Assembly (NCBI RefSeq): GCF_025273675.1
Contig: NZ_CP045809.1
Coordinates: forward strand, 806,001-870,000
Direction of reading: 5' to 3'
Length of the DNA stretch: 64,000 bases
Origin: Gordonia pseudamarae
Lineage (GTDB): Bacteria; Actinomycetota; Actinomycetes; Mycobacteriales; Mycobacteriaceae
Under the pieces are notes generated by a model. The model saw only the letters and a program-made list of their open reading frames with translations, ran no database searches and was not told the DNA's origin. A program made the translations under genes and the position numbers. Below, one piece after another: positions 9,106 through 18,877 of this stretch (positions are counted from its first letter, which is position 1; each line of letters begins with the position of its first letter).

Positions 9106-10062
9106 ATGCCTGAAATTCGCCATGGGGCCGGGAAGAACCGGAATGTGGCCGTCCACGAACGCCGGATCGAAGCCGACGGTCATCACACCCGCGTCCTCGA
9201 GGTCGACGGAAACGGGCCCCTGATCCTGCTGCTGCACGGATTCGCCGACAGCTCCGACACCTGGCGTGACCTGCTGGCCGAGCTGGGCGCCCGCGGCCAC
9301 CGGGGTGCCGCCGTGGATCTGCCCGGATTCGGGCGGGCCGACGGCATCGCGCGGACCGGCACCCTGCTCGGCACCTACGATTCCTTCGTCACCGCGGTGA
9401 TCGAGGTGTTGCGCGAGCCCGGCGACGGCCCGGTCGTTGTGGTGGGCAACTCGATGGGCGCGACCGTGGCACTGCGCGCGGCGGGCGAGCGCGAGGACGT
9501 GGCCGCCGTCGTCGGTCTGGCACCGGCCGGTCTGGGGTTTCAGCGCGAGCTGCACCTGGCGAACGGGGCACTCAAGGCCATACTGCCGGTGCTGCGGATC
9601 GCCTACCAGGTGCCGTATCCGACGTTGGCGGTGCAACTGGCCGTCGCCACCTACTACCGGGTGCGGCTCGCATCGGGAATCTCGAACGCCTGGCGGTTCG
9701 GTTCGCACTTCCGCGGGATGTCGGAGTTCCGGCGCGTCGGTGTGCTGGGGCGCCGGCTGATGACGGAGGTCGAATCCGGCTGCCTCGAACTCGACACCAT
9801 CGCGCGCCCGGTCACCCTCATCTGGGGTGATCGCGACCCGGTCTGCGACCCCGGCGGTGCGCGGACGCTGCTCGACGCCGTTCCCGGATCACATCTGGTC
9901 CTCATCGACGGCGGCGGTCATCTGCCGCAGATCGACCAGCCGCACACGGTCGCCGGGATCATCGCGTCGATCGCCGACGAAACCGCCCACCGGACCGACG
10001 CATCCGAAGCCGATATCGATATTCGCCGCCACGAGGGACAAGGACAACAGAGCGATGAGTGA
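9106..10062 (+). CDS. alpha/beta-hydrolase
   Basis: The 318-aa protein has a full alpha/beta-hydrolase signature: oxyanion HGFADSSDTW (residues ~44-53), nucleophile elbow GNSMGA with Ser ~116, acid Asp in WGDRDPVCD and catalytic His in GGGHLPQID. It resembles esterases or lipases acting on small acyl or lipid substrates. ATG 9106 is preferred over upstream in-frame codons because homology begins soon after it, though its ribosome site (GAGAG) is weak. Its last 8 bases overlap the start of the next gene (ATGAGTGA), so the two are translationally coupled and probably act on related substrates. Confidence 0.85.
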   Translation: MPEIRHGAGKNRNVAVHERRIEADGHHTRVLEVDGNGPLILLLHGFADSSDTWRDLLAELGARGHRGAAVDLPGFGRADGIARTGTLLGTYDSFVTAVIEVLREPGDGPVVVVGNSMGATVALRAAGEREDVAAVVGLAPAGLGFQRELHLANGALKAILPVLRIAYQVPYPTLAVQLAVATYYRVRLASGISNAWRFGSHFRGMSEFRRVGVLGRRLMTEVESGCLELDTIARPVTLIWGDRDPVCDPGGARTLLDAVPGSHLVLIDGGGHLPQIDQPHTVAGIIASIADETAHRTDASEADIDIRRHEGQGQQSDE

Positions 10063-13027
10063 CCGGGACATCAAAGCCACCGATATCAAAGCCACGGGTA
10101 TCAAAGCCACCGACATCAAAGGCACGGGTATCAAAGGCACGGGTATCAAAGGCACGGACAGCAAAGCCGGGGATCAGGCGGACGACGGGGGGAACGGGAT
10201 CGGCGCCACCATCGGTCAGGTCGTGCGGACCGCGGCGAACGTGGTCGAGTACGTGCGCTTCGGCGGCCTGGAAACAGGTGAGGAACCCTCCCCGTATGAC
10301 GTCACCCTCCGCACGCCCGTGCTGAGCCTGCGACGCTACTTCACCGACGACACGCCGGCCGGCGCCGCGCCGATCCTGCTGGTGCCGCCGCTGATGCTCA
10401 GCGCCGACGTCTGGGACGTGTCGCCGTCGACGAGCGCCGTCGGGCACCTGCGCCGCTCGGGCCTGGACCCCTGGGTCGTCGACTTCGGCGATCCGGCGGT
10501 CGAACCGGGCGGCAACATGCGCACGGTCACCGACCACGTGCTGGCCGTCTCCGACGCCATCGCCCACGTCACGGCGACCACCGGCCTGCCGGTGCACATC
10601 GGCGGCTACTCCCAGGGCGGCCTGTTCTGCTACCAGGCCGCGGCCCTGCGCAAGACCGACGGAATCGCGAGCATCTTCGCGCTCGGCAGCCCGATGGAAC
10701 CGCTGTCCCTGCCCGGAATAGACCTGCCGGAAGAGGTTTTCGACGCGATCAGCAAATTCGGTATCGGTGTCCTGAGCAAGACGGGACTGCCGGGCTGGGC
10801 CTCGGCGAACCTGTTCAGCTGGACCAGCCCCATCGCCACGGCCAAGCAACGCCTGCAGTATCTCGCCGCTCTCGGCGACCGTGACGCACTGCTGCCCAGG
10901 GAACGTCAGCGCCGGTTCCTGGCCAACGACGGCTGGATCGCCTTCCCCGGACCGGCGATCGCCGAGGTCATGGAGTCGATGACCAACGAGCGATTCGTCC
11001 GTGGCGGCCTGGTCTTCGACGGTCGCGCCGTGAGCATGTCCGACATCACCTGCCCGGTACTGATCTTCACCGGGCAGTACGACGCGTTCGCCCCGCCGCG
11101 CGCGGTCCGCGACGTCATCAAGGGATTGCCGCGCGCCCAGGTGTGGGAATGCTCGATGCCGACAGGGCATTTCGGTCTCGGCGTCGGATCGCGGGCCAAC
11201 AGGGAGACCTGGCCGACGGTGCACCGGTGGGTCGGGTGGATCGCCGGGGACAACGAACGCCCCGACAACCTCATCGACGCCCGCGAGGCCGGGCTGATCG
11301 AGCGCGAGGAGGCCACCACCGGCGGCACCGTCCGGCAGGTGCTCAATCTCGGCACGGCCGGTGTGCGCGCCGCCCCGGGACTGGTGCGCGAGGTGATCGA
11401 CCGGGTGTCGGGGTCGGTGACGGACCTGACCACCGAAGCGCTCGACCAGGTGCCGCGATTGCTGAAACTGGAGCGGGTCGGCCCGGCCACCACGGTCTCC
11501 TACGGGAGCCTGCTCGCCGAAGCCGCCGAACAGGACCCGTCGGCGGTCTCCCTGCTGTATCGCGGCCACGCGTACACCCGGGCCGACATCGAAGCCGAGG
11601 TCGACGATCTGGTGCTGCGGCTGCTGCGGGTATCGGTCCGGCGCGGCGAACATGTGGGGGTGCTCACCGAATCGGGCGCGGCGCTGCTGTCGACGACCGC
11701 CGCGTTGAGCCGCATCGGCGCGGTGGCCGTGCTGCTCCGGCCGGGATCGGACACGCGCGCCGAACTGCAGCTCAGCCGGACCCGGCGGATCCTGGTCGAC
11801 GCGGCCGGGCTTCCCGGGCTGGCCGGCATCGAGGACGTGACGGTGAACCTGATCGGCGACGCCCACGGAATCGACCTGCCCGCCGGTGTCGAGAACCTCA
11901 GCATGATCGACACCACGTCGGTGCGCCCGCCCAACTGGTATCGGCCGAACCCGGGCCGGGGCCGCGACCTGGCCTTCATCCTGTTCGGAGACGGCAGCGA
12001 CGGCGTCCGGGCCGTGCCGGTGACGAACCGCCGGTGGGCGCTGTCGGCCTACGGTGCGGCCTCGGCGGCCTCCCTGACCGAATCGGACACCGTCTTCTCG
12101 GCCAACCCGCTCTATCACGCGTCCGGGTTGCTGCTGGCCACGGCCGCCCCGGTGGCCTCGGGTGCCCGGCTGGCGCTGACCGACTCGTTCGATCCGTCGT
12201 CGTTCTGGTCGGAGGTGCGTCACTACGGCGCGACCGTGGTGCCCTACACCTGGAGCATGTTGTCGTTGCTCGTGGCGCAGCCGCACAGTTCCGACGAGGA
12301 ACACCATCCGGTACGGCTGTTCGTGGGGTCGGGCATGCCGCGCACCCTGTGGCGCGATGTGACCACCAGGTTCGCCCCGGCCCGGGTGCTGGAGATGTTC
12401 GTCCCGATCCGGACCGACGCGATCGTGGCCAACGTCTCCGGCCGGAAGATCGGTGCGGCCGGACAGTCGTTGCCGGGGACCGCCCGCACGGCGCTGGCGG
12501 CGATTCATCCGGTGACCGGTGACCTGCGATACGACCAGGACGGCTACGTGGTCCGCGCAAAGGAGGGTGTGCCCGGCCGGCTCCTGGTGGAAGCCGAACG
12601 GGGAAGCCCGCAGTGGGAGGACGTGCCGCTGCGCGGTGTGTTCGGTCCGCACGACGCGTGGATCGATACCGGTGAGGACTTCCGGCGCGACGAGGACGGC
12701 GATCTGTGGCCGCTGGGGCGCGGCACCGACATCATCGTGACCGCCGAGGGGACCGTCCGCCCGCGCGAGATCGAGGACGCGCTGGCCGGTGTTCCGGGTG
12801 TGGTGATGGCCGTGGCGATCCCGCGTGAGGACGCGCTGACCGTCGCCGTGGCGACCACCTCGGACGGTACCTACGACCAGGACCGGGCTCGCGGCGTCCT
12901 CGCGGACATGTCGGCCGCCGCGGGCCTGACCACGATCGTGCGGGTCGAGGACATTCCGCTCACCCGCTGGTACCGGCCGGACCGGAAGGCACTGGGGACC
13001 CCTGCCCGGCCTGCTCCGGCGAAGTGA
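10055..13027 (+). CDS. fusion of PHA-synthase-like hydrolase and degenerate acyl-CoA synthetase-like domain
   Basis: This 990-aa protein has three parts. Residues ~5-39 are seven five-residue repeats (DIKAT/GIKGT type). Residues ~65-430 form an alpha/beta-hydrolase resembling PhaC-type enzymes, with GYSQGG (Ser rather than Cys as nucleophile), an acid in TGQYDAF and His in PTGHFGLG. Residues ~480-990 have the overall pattern of an AMP-binding acyl-CoA synthetase, including NPLYHASGL, but the hallmark motifs are altered. The Ser/Thr/Gly P-loop is FGDGSDGVRAVP, the usual YGxTE is absent, the TGD box is TGED, and the C-terminal lysine region reads RWYRPDRKAL. Mycobacteriales encode similar long proteins annotated as acyl-CoA synthetase. 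Catalysis by the second half is doubtful. Translation is coupled to the preceding hydrolase. Confidence 0.8.
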   Translation: MSDRDIKATDIKATGIKATDIKGTGIKGTGIKGTDSKAGDQADDGGNGIGATIGQVVRTAANVVEYVRFGGLETGEEPSPYDVTLRTPVLSLRRYFTDDTPAGAAPILLVPPLMLSADVWDVSPSTSAVGHLRRSGLDPWVVDFGDPAVEPGGNMRTVTDHVLAVSDAIAHVTATTGLPVHIGGYSQGGLFCYQAAALRKTDGIASIFALGSPMEPLSLPGIDLPEEVFDAISKFGIGVLSKTGLPGWASANLFSWTSPIATAKQRLQYLAALGDRDALLPRERQRRFLANDGWIAFPGPAIAEVMESMTNERFVRGGLVFDGRAVSMSDITCPVLIFTGQYDAFAPPRAVRDVIKGLPRAQVWECSMPTGHFGLGVGSRANRETWPTVHRWVGWIAGDNERPDNLIDAREAGLIEREEATTGGTVRQVLNLGTAGVRAAPGLVREVIDRVSGSVTDLTTEALDQVPRLLKLERVGPATTVSYGSLLAEAAEQDPSAVSLLYRGHAYTRADIEAEVDDLVLRLLRVSVRRGEHVGVLTESGAALLSTTAALSRIGAVAVLLRPGSDTRAELQLSRTRRILVDAAGLPGLAGIEDVTVNLIGDAHGIDLPAGVENLSMIDTTSVRPPNWYRPNPGRGRDLAFILFGDGSDGVRAVPVTNRRWALSAYGAASAASLTESDTVFSANPLYHASGLLLATAAPVASGARLALTDSFDPSSFWSEVRHYGATVVPYTWSMLSLLVAQPHSSDEEHHPVRLFVGSGMPRTLWRDVTTRFAPARVLEMFVPIRTDAIVANVSGRKIGAAGQSLPGTARTALAAIHPVTGDLRYDQDGYVVRAKEGVPGRLLVEAERGSPQWEDVPLRGVFGPHDAWIDTGEDFRRDEDGDLWPLGRGTDIIVTAEGTVRPREIEDALAGVPGVVMAVAIPREDALTVAVATTSDGTYDQDRARGVLADMSAAAGLTTIVRVEDIPLTRWYRPDRKALGTPARPAPAK
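10067..10171 (+). repeat. seven tandem 15-bp in-frame units at a gene 5' end
   Basis: Seven 15-base units, consensus GAYATCAAAGCCACC with variants, encode (D/G)-I-K-(A/G)-T. Units differ by a few bases, and the last has drifted (DSKAG). The array sits right after the start codon of the hydrolase/adenylation fusion, before any folded domain, so copy-number change would be tolerated. Confidence 0.9.
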
Positions 13028-13410
13028 CGGGCGCTCGTCGGGCGCGGCGGACGCGCATGGGCGCAACCGAACCGCGCCCGACGAGCGAGACGGGGAACCT
13101 CACCGATCGGGGAACGGTGGGCGAGTCGGCGTCGACCACGCTCAGCAGGATCTTGGCCGCCTCCGCGCCCATGTGATAGTGATCGACGGCGACGGTGGTC
13201 AGTGGTGGGGTGACCAGGTCGGCCGTCGGGATGTCGCTGTAGCCGACGATGCTCATCTCGCCGGGGCATTCGATGCCGCGATGGCGTAGCTCCTTGAGGA
13301 TGCCGAACGTGACCATGTCGTTGAATCCGATGTTCGCGGTGCGGTCGGTCGACTCGATGAGCTGACCTGTCGCCGTGCGGTCGGTGTGTCGGAGTCGATG
13401 TGGCCGACCG
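12960..13410 (-). pseudogene. LacI-family repressor, C-terminal fragment
   Basis: A minus-strand frame encodes the last third of a LacI/GalR regulator: ANIGFNDMVTFGILKELRHR, then MSIVGYSDIPTADLVTPPLT, then VDHYHMGAEAAKILL. These match the effector-domain end of the family. The helix-turn-helix and most of the ligand domain are missing. Homology stops near 13,400, where repeated sequence of insertion-element type begins. The frame runs 68 bases into the convergent fusion gene. It cannot make a DNA-binding repressor and is a remnant cut by mobile DNA. Confidence 0.75.
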
Positions 13411-13444
13411 ATGCCGCAGGCGCTGGATTCCTGGACTGGTGACC

Positions 13445-13508
13445 TGCAGAAGCGGTGAAAAGTCTGGACTGGGTTTCGCCTGAAAGTCTGGACTCGCGTG
13501 CAGAAGCG
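13445..13508. repeat. paired short direct repeats, probable insertion-element terminus
   Basis: TGCAGAAGCG occurs at 13445 and 13499, and GAAAGTCTGGACT-type repeats occur at 13456 and 13481. Multiple short repeats of this kind form the ends of some elements (for example the IS21 family). They lie exactly where the LacI homology breaks off. No transposase belonging to this end remains nearby. Family assignment is a guess. Confidence 0.45.
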
Positions 13509-13677
13509 CCACTGACCTGTGCATACGTCCTTACAGAGGTGGTGTCCGCTGCTGCGCTGGATGCCTGCGGTTGGTCTAGATGTACTTCCCCGACACGTTG
13601 TGAACATCTGAGGTAAGGCGAAGGCCTCCGGGCAGGATGTGGGTTACCACACTCACCATCTAGCCACGGAGGTCTTC

Positions 13678-14119
13678 GTGACTCACGCTAACGCACCGTT
13701 GACGCCCGAGGGGCGTCGCCGTCTTGCTTCCCTGATCATCGATGAGGGCTGGTCTTTGCGGCGCGCTGCCGAACGGTTCCAGTGTTCGCCGGCCACGGCC
13801 AAGCGGTGGGCCGACCGTTACCGCGCCGGCCAGTGCCTGACCGACCGCAGTTCCCGCCCCGCCCGCTCACCGGCCCGGCTGCCCCGACGCACCGAACGAC
13901 GAATCATCTGCCTGCGTTACTCCCGCCGGTGGGGACCGCACCGGATCTCCTATCACCTGGGTATCGCGCGTTCGACGGTCGGTCGGGTCCTGGAGCGCTA
14001 CCGGATGCCGCTGCTGGCGAACATCGACCAGGCCACCGGACTACCGGTGCGCAGACCGAAACCGAAACGGTACGAGGTCGACCGGCCCGGACGACTCGTG
14101 CATGTCGACATCAAGAAGC
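13678..14119 (+). pseudogene. truncated IS481-family transposase
   Basis: GTG 13678 follows GGAGG by 7 bases. The product starts THANAPLTPEGRRRLASLI and carries the helix-turn-helix (WSLRRAAERFQCSPATAKRW) and second DNA-binding segment (YHLGIARSTVGRVLERY) of IS481 transposases. It then enters the catalytic core at RPGRLVHVDIKK, where the first catalytic Asp would be. Homology ends there. The frame reads ~22 unrelated codons from the IS3 scrap to a stop at 14184. The second Asp and the Glu are gone, so the protein cannot transpose. Confidence 0.85.
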
Positions 14120-14206
14120 ATGGAGAGCTTCTTCGCGCTACTGCAACGCAATGTCCTCGACCGCCAGCGCTGGGATACTCGTGAATAGCTGCGGATCGCG
14201 ATTGTC
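14120..14206 (+). pseudogene. IS3-family transposase fragment
   Basis: Reading from ATG 14120 gives MESFFALLQRNVLDRQRW, then DTRE, a TAG stop, and LRIAIV. This is the segment surrounding the catalytic Glu of IS3-group OrfB proteins (family pattern ESFFxLLQxNVLDRQRW). The in-frame TAG and loss of both flanks show it is dead. It is fused out of frame to the IS481 fragment. Confidence 0.7.
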
Positions 14207-14320
14207 AAGGGCCATCGGGAACTGACCATTGGCGGACATGGTTCTGTCCGGTGGTGTTCGCCAGTCAGTCGTGTTAGGTGGTCGGTGACGTCAGTGCTGG
14301 TCGCCATGGCACACTGTCGG

Positions 14321-15619
14321 CTAATCGCGCCTGGGCGGCGACGCGGGCACAGGTCTGGAAGGTGGCGCGACGCGGGTATCGAATTGAGTGCTCGCAAGGC
14401 GTCGCTCGGTGATTCCGACGAGATCGAGGATGTCGTGGGCGAGATAGCCGGTGGTTCTGCGGTCGATGACTTTACGGGTGAGGACACCTGCGTCGGCCAG
14501 CTCGTCGAGCGCGCCACGGGCTGCGTTGAACGAGACATCGATCAGCCGCTCAACCGAGCGTCCGGTCAGCACCGGCGCCTCCGGCAGGATCGACAGGATG
14601 CGCTGCGCCGCGGAGTCAGCGCGCGGCGCTATTCGAAGCCCGCGAGCTGCCCTGTCCTGATTCACCTTGCGCTGCCAGGAGGTTTCCAGCGCTGAGACAT
14701 CGTCGGCGAGTTGCGCTGCCTGGTGTATCGCAATGGTGGTGGCCTCGATGAAGAAGGCAAGCCACGTGGCCTGACCGCGGCCTGCTTCGACGCGATCGGC
14801 GCCACCGGCGTAACGGTAGCTGTTCAGGCCCGCGACATACCGCTCACTCAGCGTCGCCAGTACCAGGCTGATGGGCAATACGGCGTCTGGGGACAGCCCG
14901 CCCCGTGCCAGCACGGTGTGGATCAAAGCCCTGCCGACTCGTCCGTTTCCGTCGGTGAACGGGTGGATCGTCTCGAACTGAGCGTGTACAAGTCCCGCTT
15001 GGATGAGTGGTCCGTGTGATGCGCCGTTGACGTACCTGACCAGGTCGGCCATCAGCGCCGGGACCAGCTCGGGTGGTGGTGGAACGAACTCCGCGCGCAG
15101 CGGGTTCCAATTCGAACCACCAATCCAGTTCTGGACCACGCGGATTCCGCGATGGTGGTCACCTTGCAACAGGCCATCGTGTAGCGCTTCGATGTCAGCC
15201 ACCGTCACCTCGGGCGAGGTCACCAGTTCACCCGATGCGGCCCGCAGCACGGCAATATTCCTGGCGACGAGCCTTGCCTTGTCGCTCAGGCCTCGGACAC
15301 TCTCAGTCAAACCCAGCTCGGCGAGTGCGACTTGCTGTGGCGACGGCGCGATACCTTCGATCATCGAACTGGAGATCGCTTCCGAACGCGTGAGCAGCCG
15401 GGAAATGGCAGACAGGCCGCGTGAGCCGGGAACGGCGGCCAAATGTCGGATCGCACGTTCCGCCGAGGCTGCCGCCGCGCCCAGTTCGCCGTCGAGGGCC
15501 AGTGGGCGGTTGCACAATGGGTCGGGGACATATGCCGAGAAGCGTCCACCGCGACGGTCTGACGCGACGAGACCGGACTGGTCGGCGGGCTGCCAATGGA
15601 GGTCGCGAAGGTGGGCCAT
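14321..15619 (-). CDS. Fic-domain protein (AMP-transferase type) with C-terminal winged helix
   Basis: The 432-aa protein contains the complete Fic active-site motif HPFTDGNGRVGR (residues 219-230). Fic enzymes transfer AMP or related groups from nucleotides to hydroxyls of target proteins. An upstream SSMIEG (residues ~84-89) matches the inhibitory (S/T)xxxE(G/N) helix, here N-terminal to the Fic core (class II), so the enzyme should be self-inhibited. The C-terminal ~100 residues contain a winged-helix-like segment (TGRSVERLIDVSFNAARGAL, DELADAGVLTRKVIDRRTTG) typical of Fic proteins that also bind DNA. A perfect 7-2-7 palindrome ~40 bases upstream is a candidate autoregulatory operator. It stands alone with no antitoxin neighbour, next to insertion remnants, so horizontal acquisition is plausible. 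Confidence 0.88.
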   Translation of the reverse strand: MAHLRDLHWQPADQSGLVASDRRGGRFSAYVPDPLCNRPLALDGELGAAAASAERAIRHLAAVPGSRGLSAISRLLTRSEAISSSMIEGIAPSPQQVALAELGLTESVRGLSDKARLVARNIAVLRAASGELVTSPEVTVADIEALHDGLLQGDHHRGIRVVQNWIGGSNWNPLRAEFVPPPPELVPALMADLVRYVNGASHGPLIQAGLVHAQFETIHPFTDGNGRVGRALIHTVLARGGLSPDAVLPISLVLATLSERYVAGLNSYRYAGGADRVEAGRGQATWLAFFIEATTIAIHQAAQLADDVSALETSWQRKVNQDRAARGLRIAPRADSAAQRILSILPEAPVLTGRSVERLIDVSFNAARGALDELADAGVLTRKVIDRRTTGYLAHDILDLVGITERRLASTQFDTRVAPPSRPVPASPPRRD

Positions 15620-15659
15620 GGTTGTAGGTTTCGACCTTTCTATGAACAGATCCGCATCT

Positions 15660-15675
15660 TATCTAAGTTTAGATA
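15660..15675. promoter_or_regulatory. palindrome upstream of the Fic gene, candidate operator
   Basis: TATCTAA-GT-TTAGATA is a perfect inverted repeat 41 bases before the Fic start codon. It lies in a short AT-rich patch that probably holds the promoter. The Fic protein's own winged-helix domain is the natural candidate to bind it. Confidence 0.5.
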
Positions 15676-15724
15676 GTCATTCTTCAATGACGAGGTTTGT
15701 CGAGGGTTGGGGACTTGGTCCTGA

Positions 15725-15745
15725 CTTGAGCGGAATACACTCAAC
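15725..15745. promoter_or_regulatory. HAIR box 1 (HspR operator) upstream of clpB
   Basis: CTTGAGC-N7-ACTCAAC matches the HspR-binding HAIR consensus CTTGAGT-N7-ACTCAAG at all but the last base of each arm. HspR represses dnaK and clpB operons in actinobacteria, and heat relieves the repression. Confidence 0.8.
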
Positions 15746-15777
15746 TCTGTTGGCGTTGTCGACTCCGTAGGCTCATA

Positions 15778-15798
15778 CTTGAGTCTGTTGGACTAAAG
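15778..15798. promoter_or_regulatory. HAIR box 2 (HspR operator) overlapping clpB leader
   Basis: CTTGAGT-N7-ACTAAAG differs from the HAIR consensus by one base. It ends 15 bases before the GTG start of clpB and abuts the ribosome site (AGAGAAAGG), so a bound repressor would block transcription through the leader. Its centre is 53 bases from that of box 1. Confidence 0.8.
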
Positions 15799-15813
15799 AG
15801 AAAGGTATGCGAA

Positions 15814-18366
<2,553 letters not shown>

Positions 18367-18375
18367 CCCGCCGAT

Positions 18376-18423
18376 CGATGACGGTGCCCGTGACGACGAC
18401 GGTCGTTGCGGGCACCGTCATCG
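18376..18423 (+). terminator. terminator after clpB
   Basis: CGATGACGGTGCCCG pairs perfectly with CGGGCACCGTCATCG (15 bp) around an 18-base loop that can itself fold. It begins 10 bases after the clpB stop. Confidence 0.75.
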
Positions 18424-18450
18424 TGTCCGGAGGTCGCGTAAGGTGGGGGA

Positions 18451-18840
18451 ATGGCCGGATTCGGTGCGGTTGCCACCGCCAAATATGTTGCGCTGACCAC
18501 GTTTCGCAAGGACGGGACACCGGTGGTGACGCCGCTGTGGGCGGCACTCGACGGTGACCGGCTGGTGATGTGGACGGTCACCGATTCGTGGAAGGTCAAG
18601 CGGATCCGGCGCAATCCGGAGGTGATCGTGCAGGCCTGTGACGCCCGGGGCAAAGAACTCACCGGTGAGCCGGTGCCGGCGCGGGCCGAGATTCTCGACG
18701 CCGTGGGCACCGAACGAGTGCGCGGGCTGATTGCCGCCAAGTACGGGATCGTCGGCCGGATCGCGATGTTCGGCAGCACCCTGCGGCGCGGCAAGAGCGG
18801 CACCATCGCTCTGACGATCAGCGTCGACGAACCCGCCTGA
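18451..18840 (+). CDS. PPOX-class F420/FMN-dependent oxidoreductase family protein
   Basis: The 129-aa protein has the pyridoxamine-phosphate-oxidase-like split-barrel pattern. VALTTFRKDGTPVVTPLW near residue 13 is followed by DRLVMWTVTDSWKVKRIRRN, where the lysine/arginine-rich stretch contacts cofactor phosphate. Small proteins of this type in mycobacteria bind F420 or flavin and reduce varied substrates. The start ATG follows GTGGGGGA. It sits between clpB's terminator and a convergent peptidase gene and appears monocistronic. Cofactor and substrate cannot be told from sequence. Confidence 0.8.
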   Translation: MAGFGAVATAKYVALTTFRKDGTPVVTPLWAALDGDRLVMWTVTDSWKVKRIRRNPEVIVQACDARGKELTGEPVPARAEILDAVGTERVRGLIAAKYGIVGRIAMFGSTLRRGKSGTIALTISVDEPA

Positions 18841-18877
18841 TATCCACCCCGCGCGAAATCCGCGTGTGCCCGCCGCG

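Larger units (their letters stand above)
13580..14206 (+). mobile_element. nested insertion-sequence remnants (IS481 with IS3 scar)
   Basis: A truncated IS481-type transposase gene is joined directly to an ~87-base scrap of an IS3-type transposase. The presumed left end begins TGTACTTCCCC just after CTAG (13576-13579), and CTAG is the target reported for IS481. No matching right end is visible. The patch lies between a broken LacI gene and the Fic gene and marks a site of repeated insertion and deletion. Confidence 0.65.

Noticed and set aside
10067..10171. CRISPR or replication iterons
   Set aside because: The units are in frame inside a coding sequence, contiguous and 15 bp long; they are a coding minisatellite.
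9959..13066. 1035-codon minus-strand open frame
   Set aside because: Antisense to the coupled hydrolase/fusion genes; no motif or ribosome site.
12960..13607. intact 215-aa LacI-type gene
   Set aside because: Only the C-terminal third is LacI-like; the upstream residues are translated insertion-element repeat sequence and there is no DNA-binding domain.
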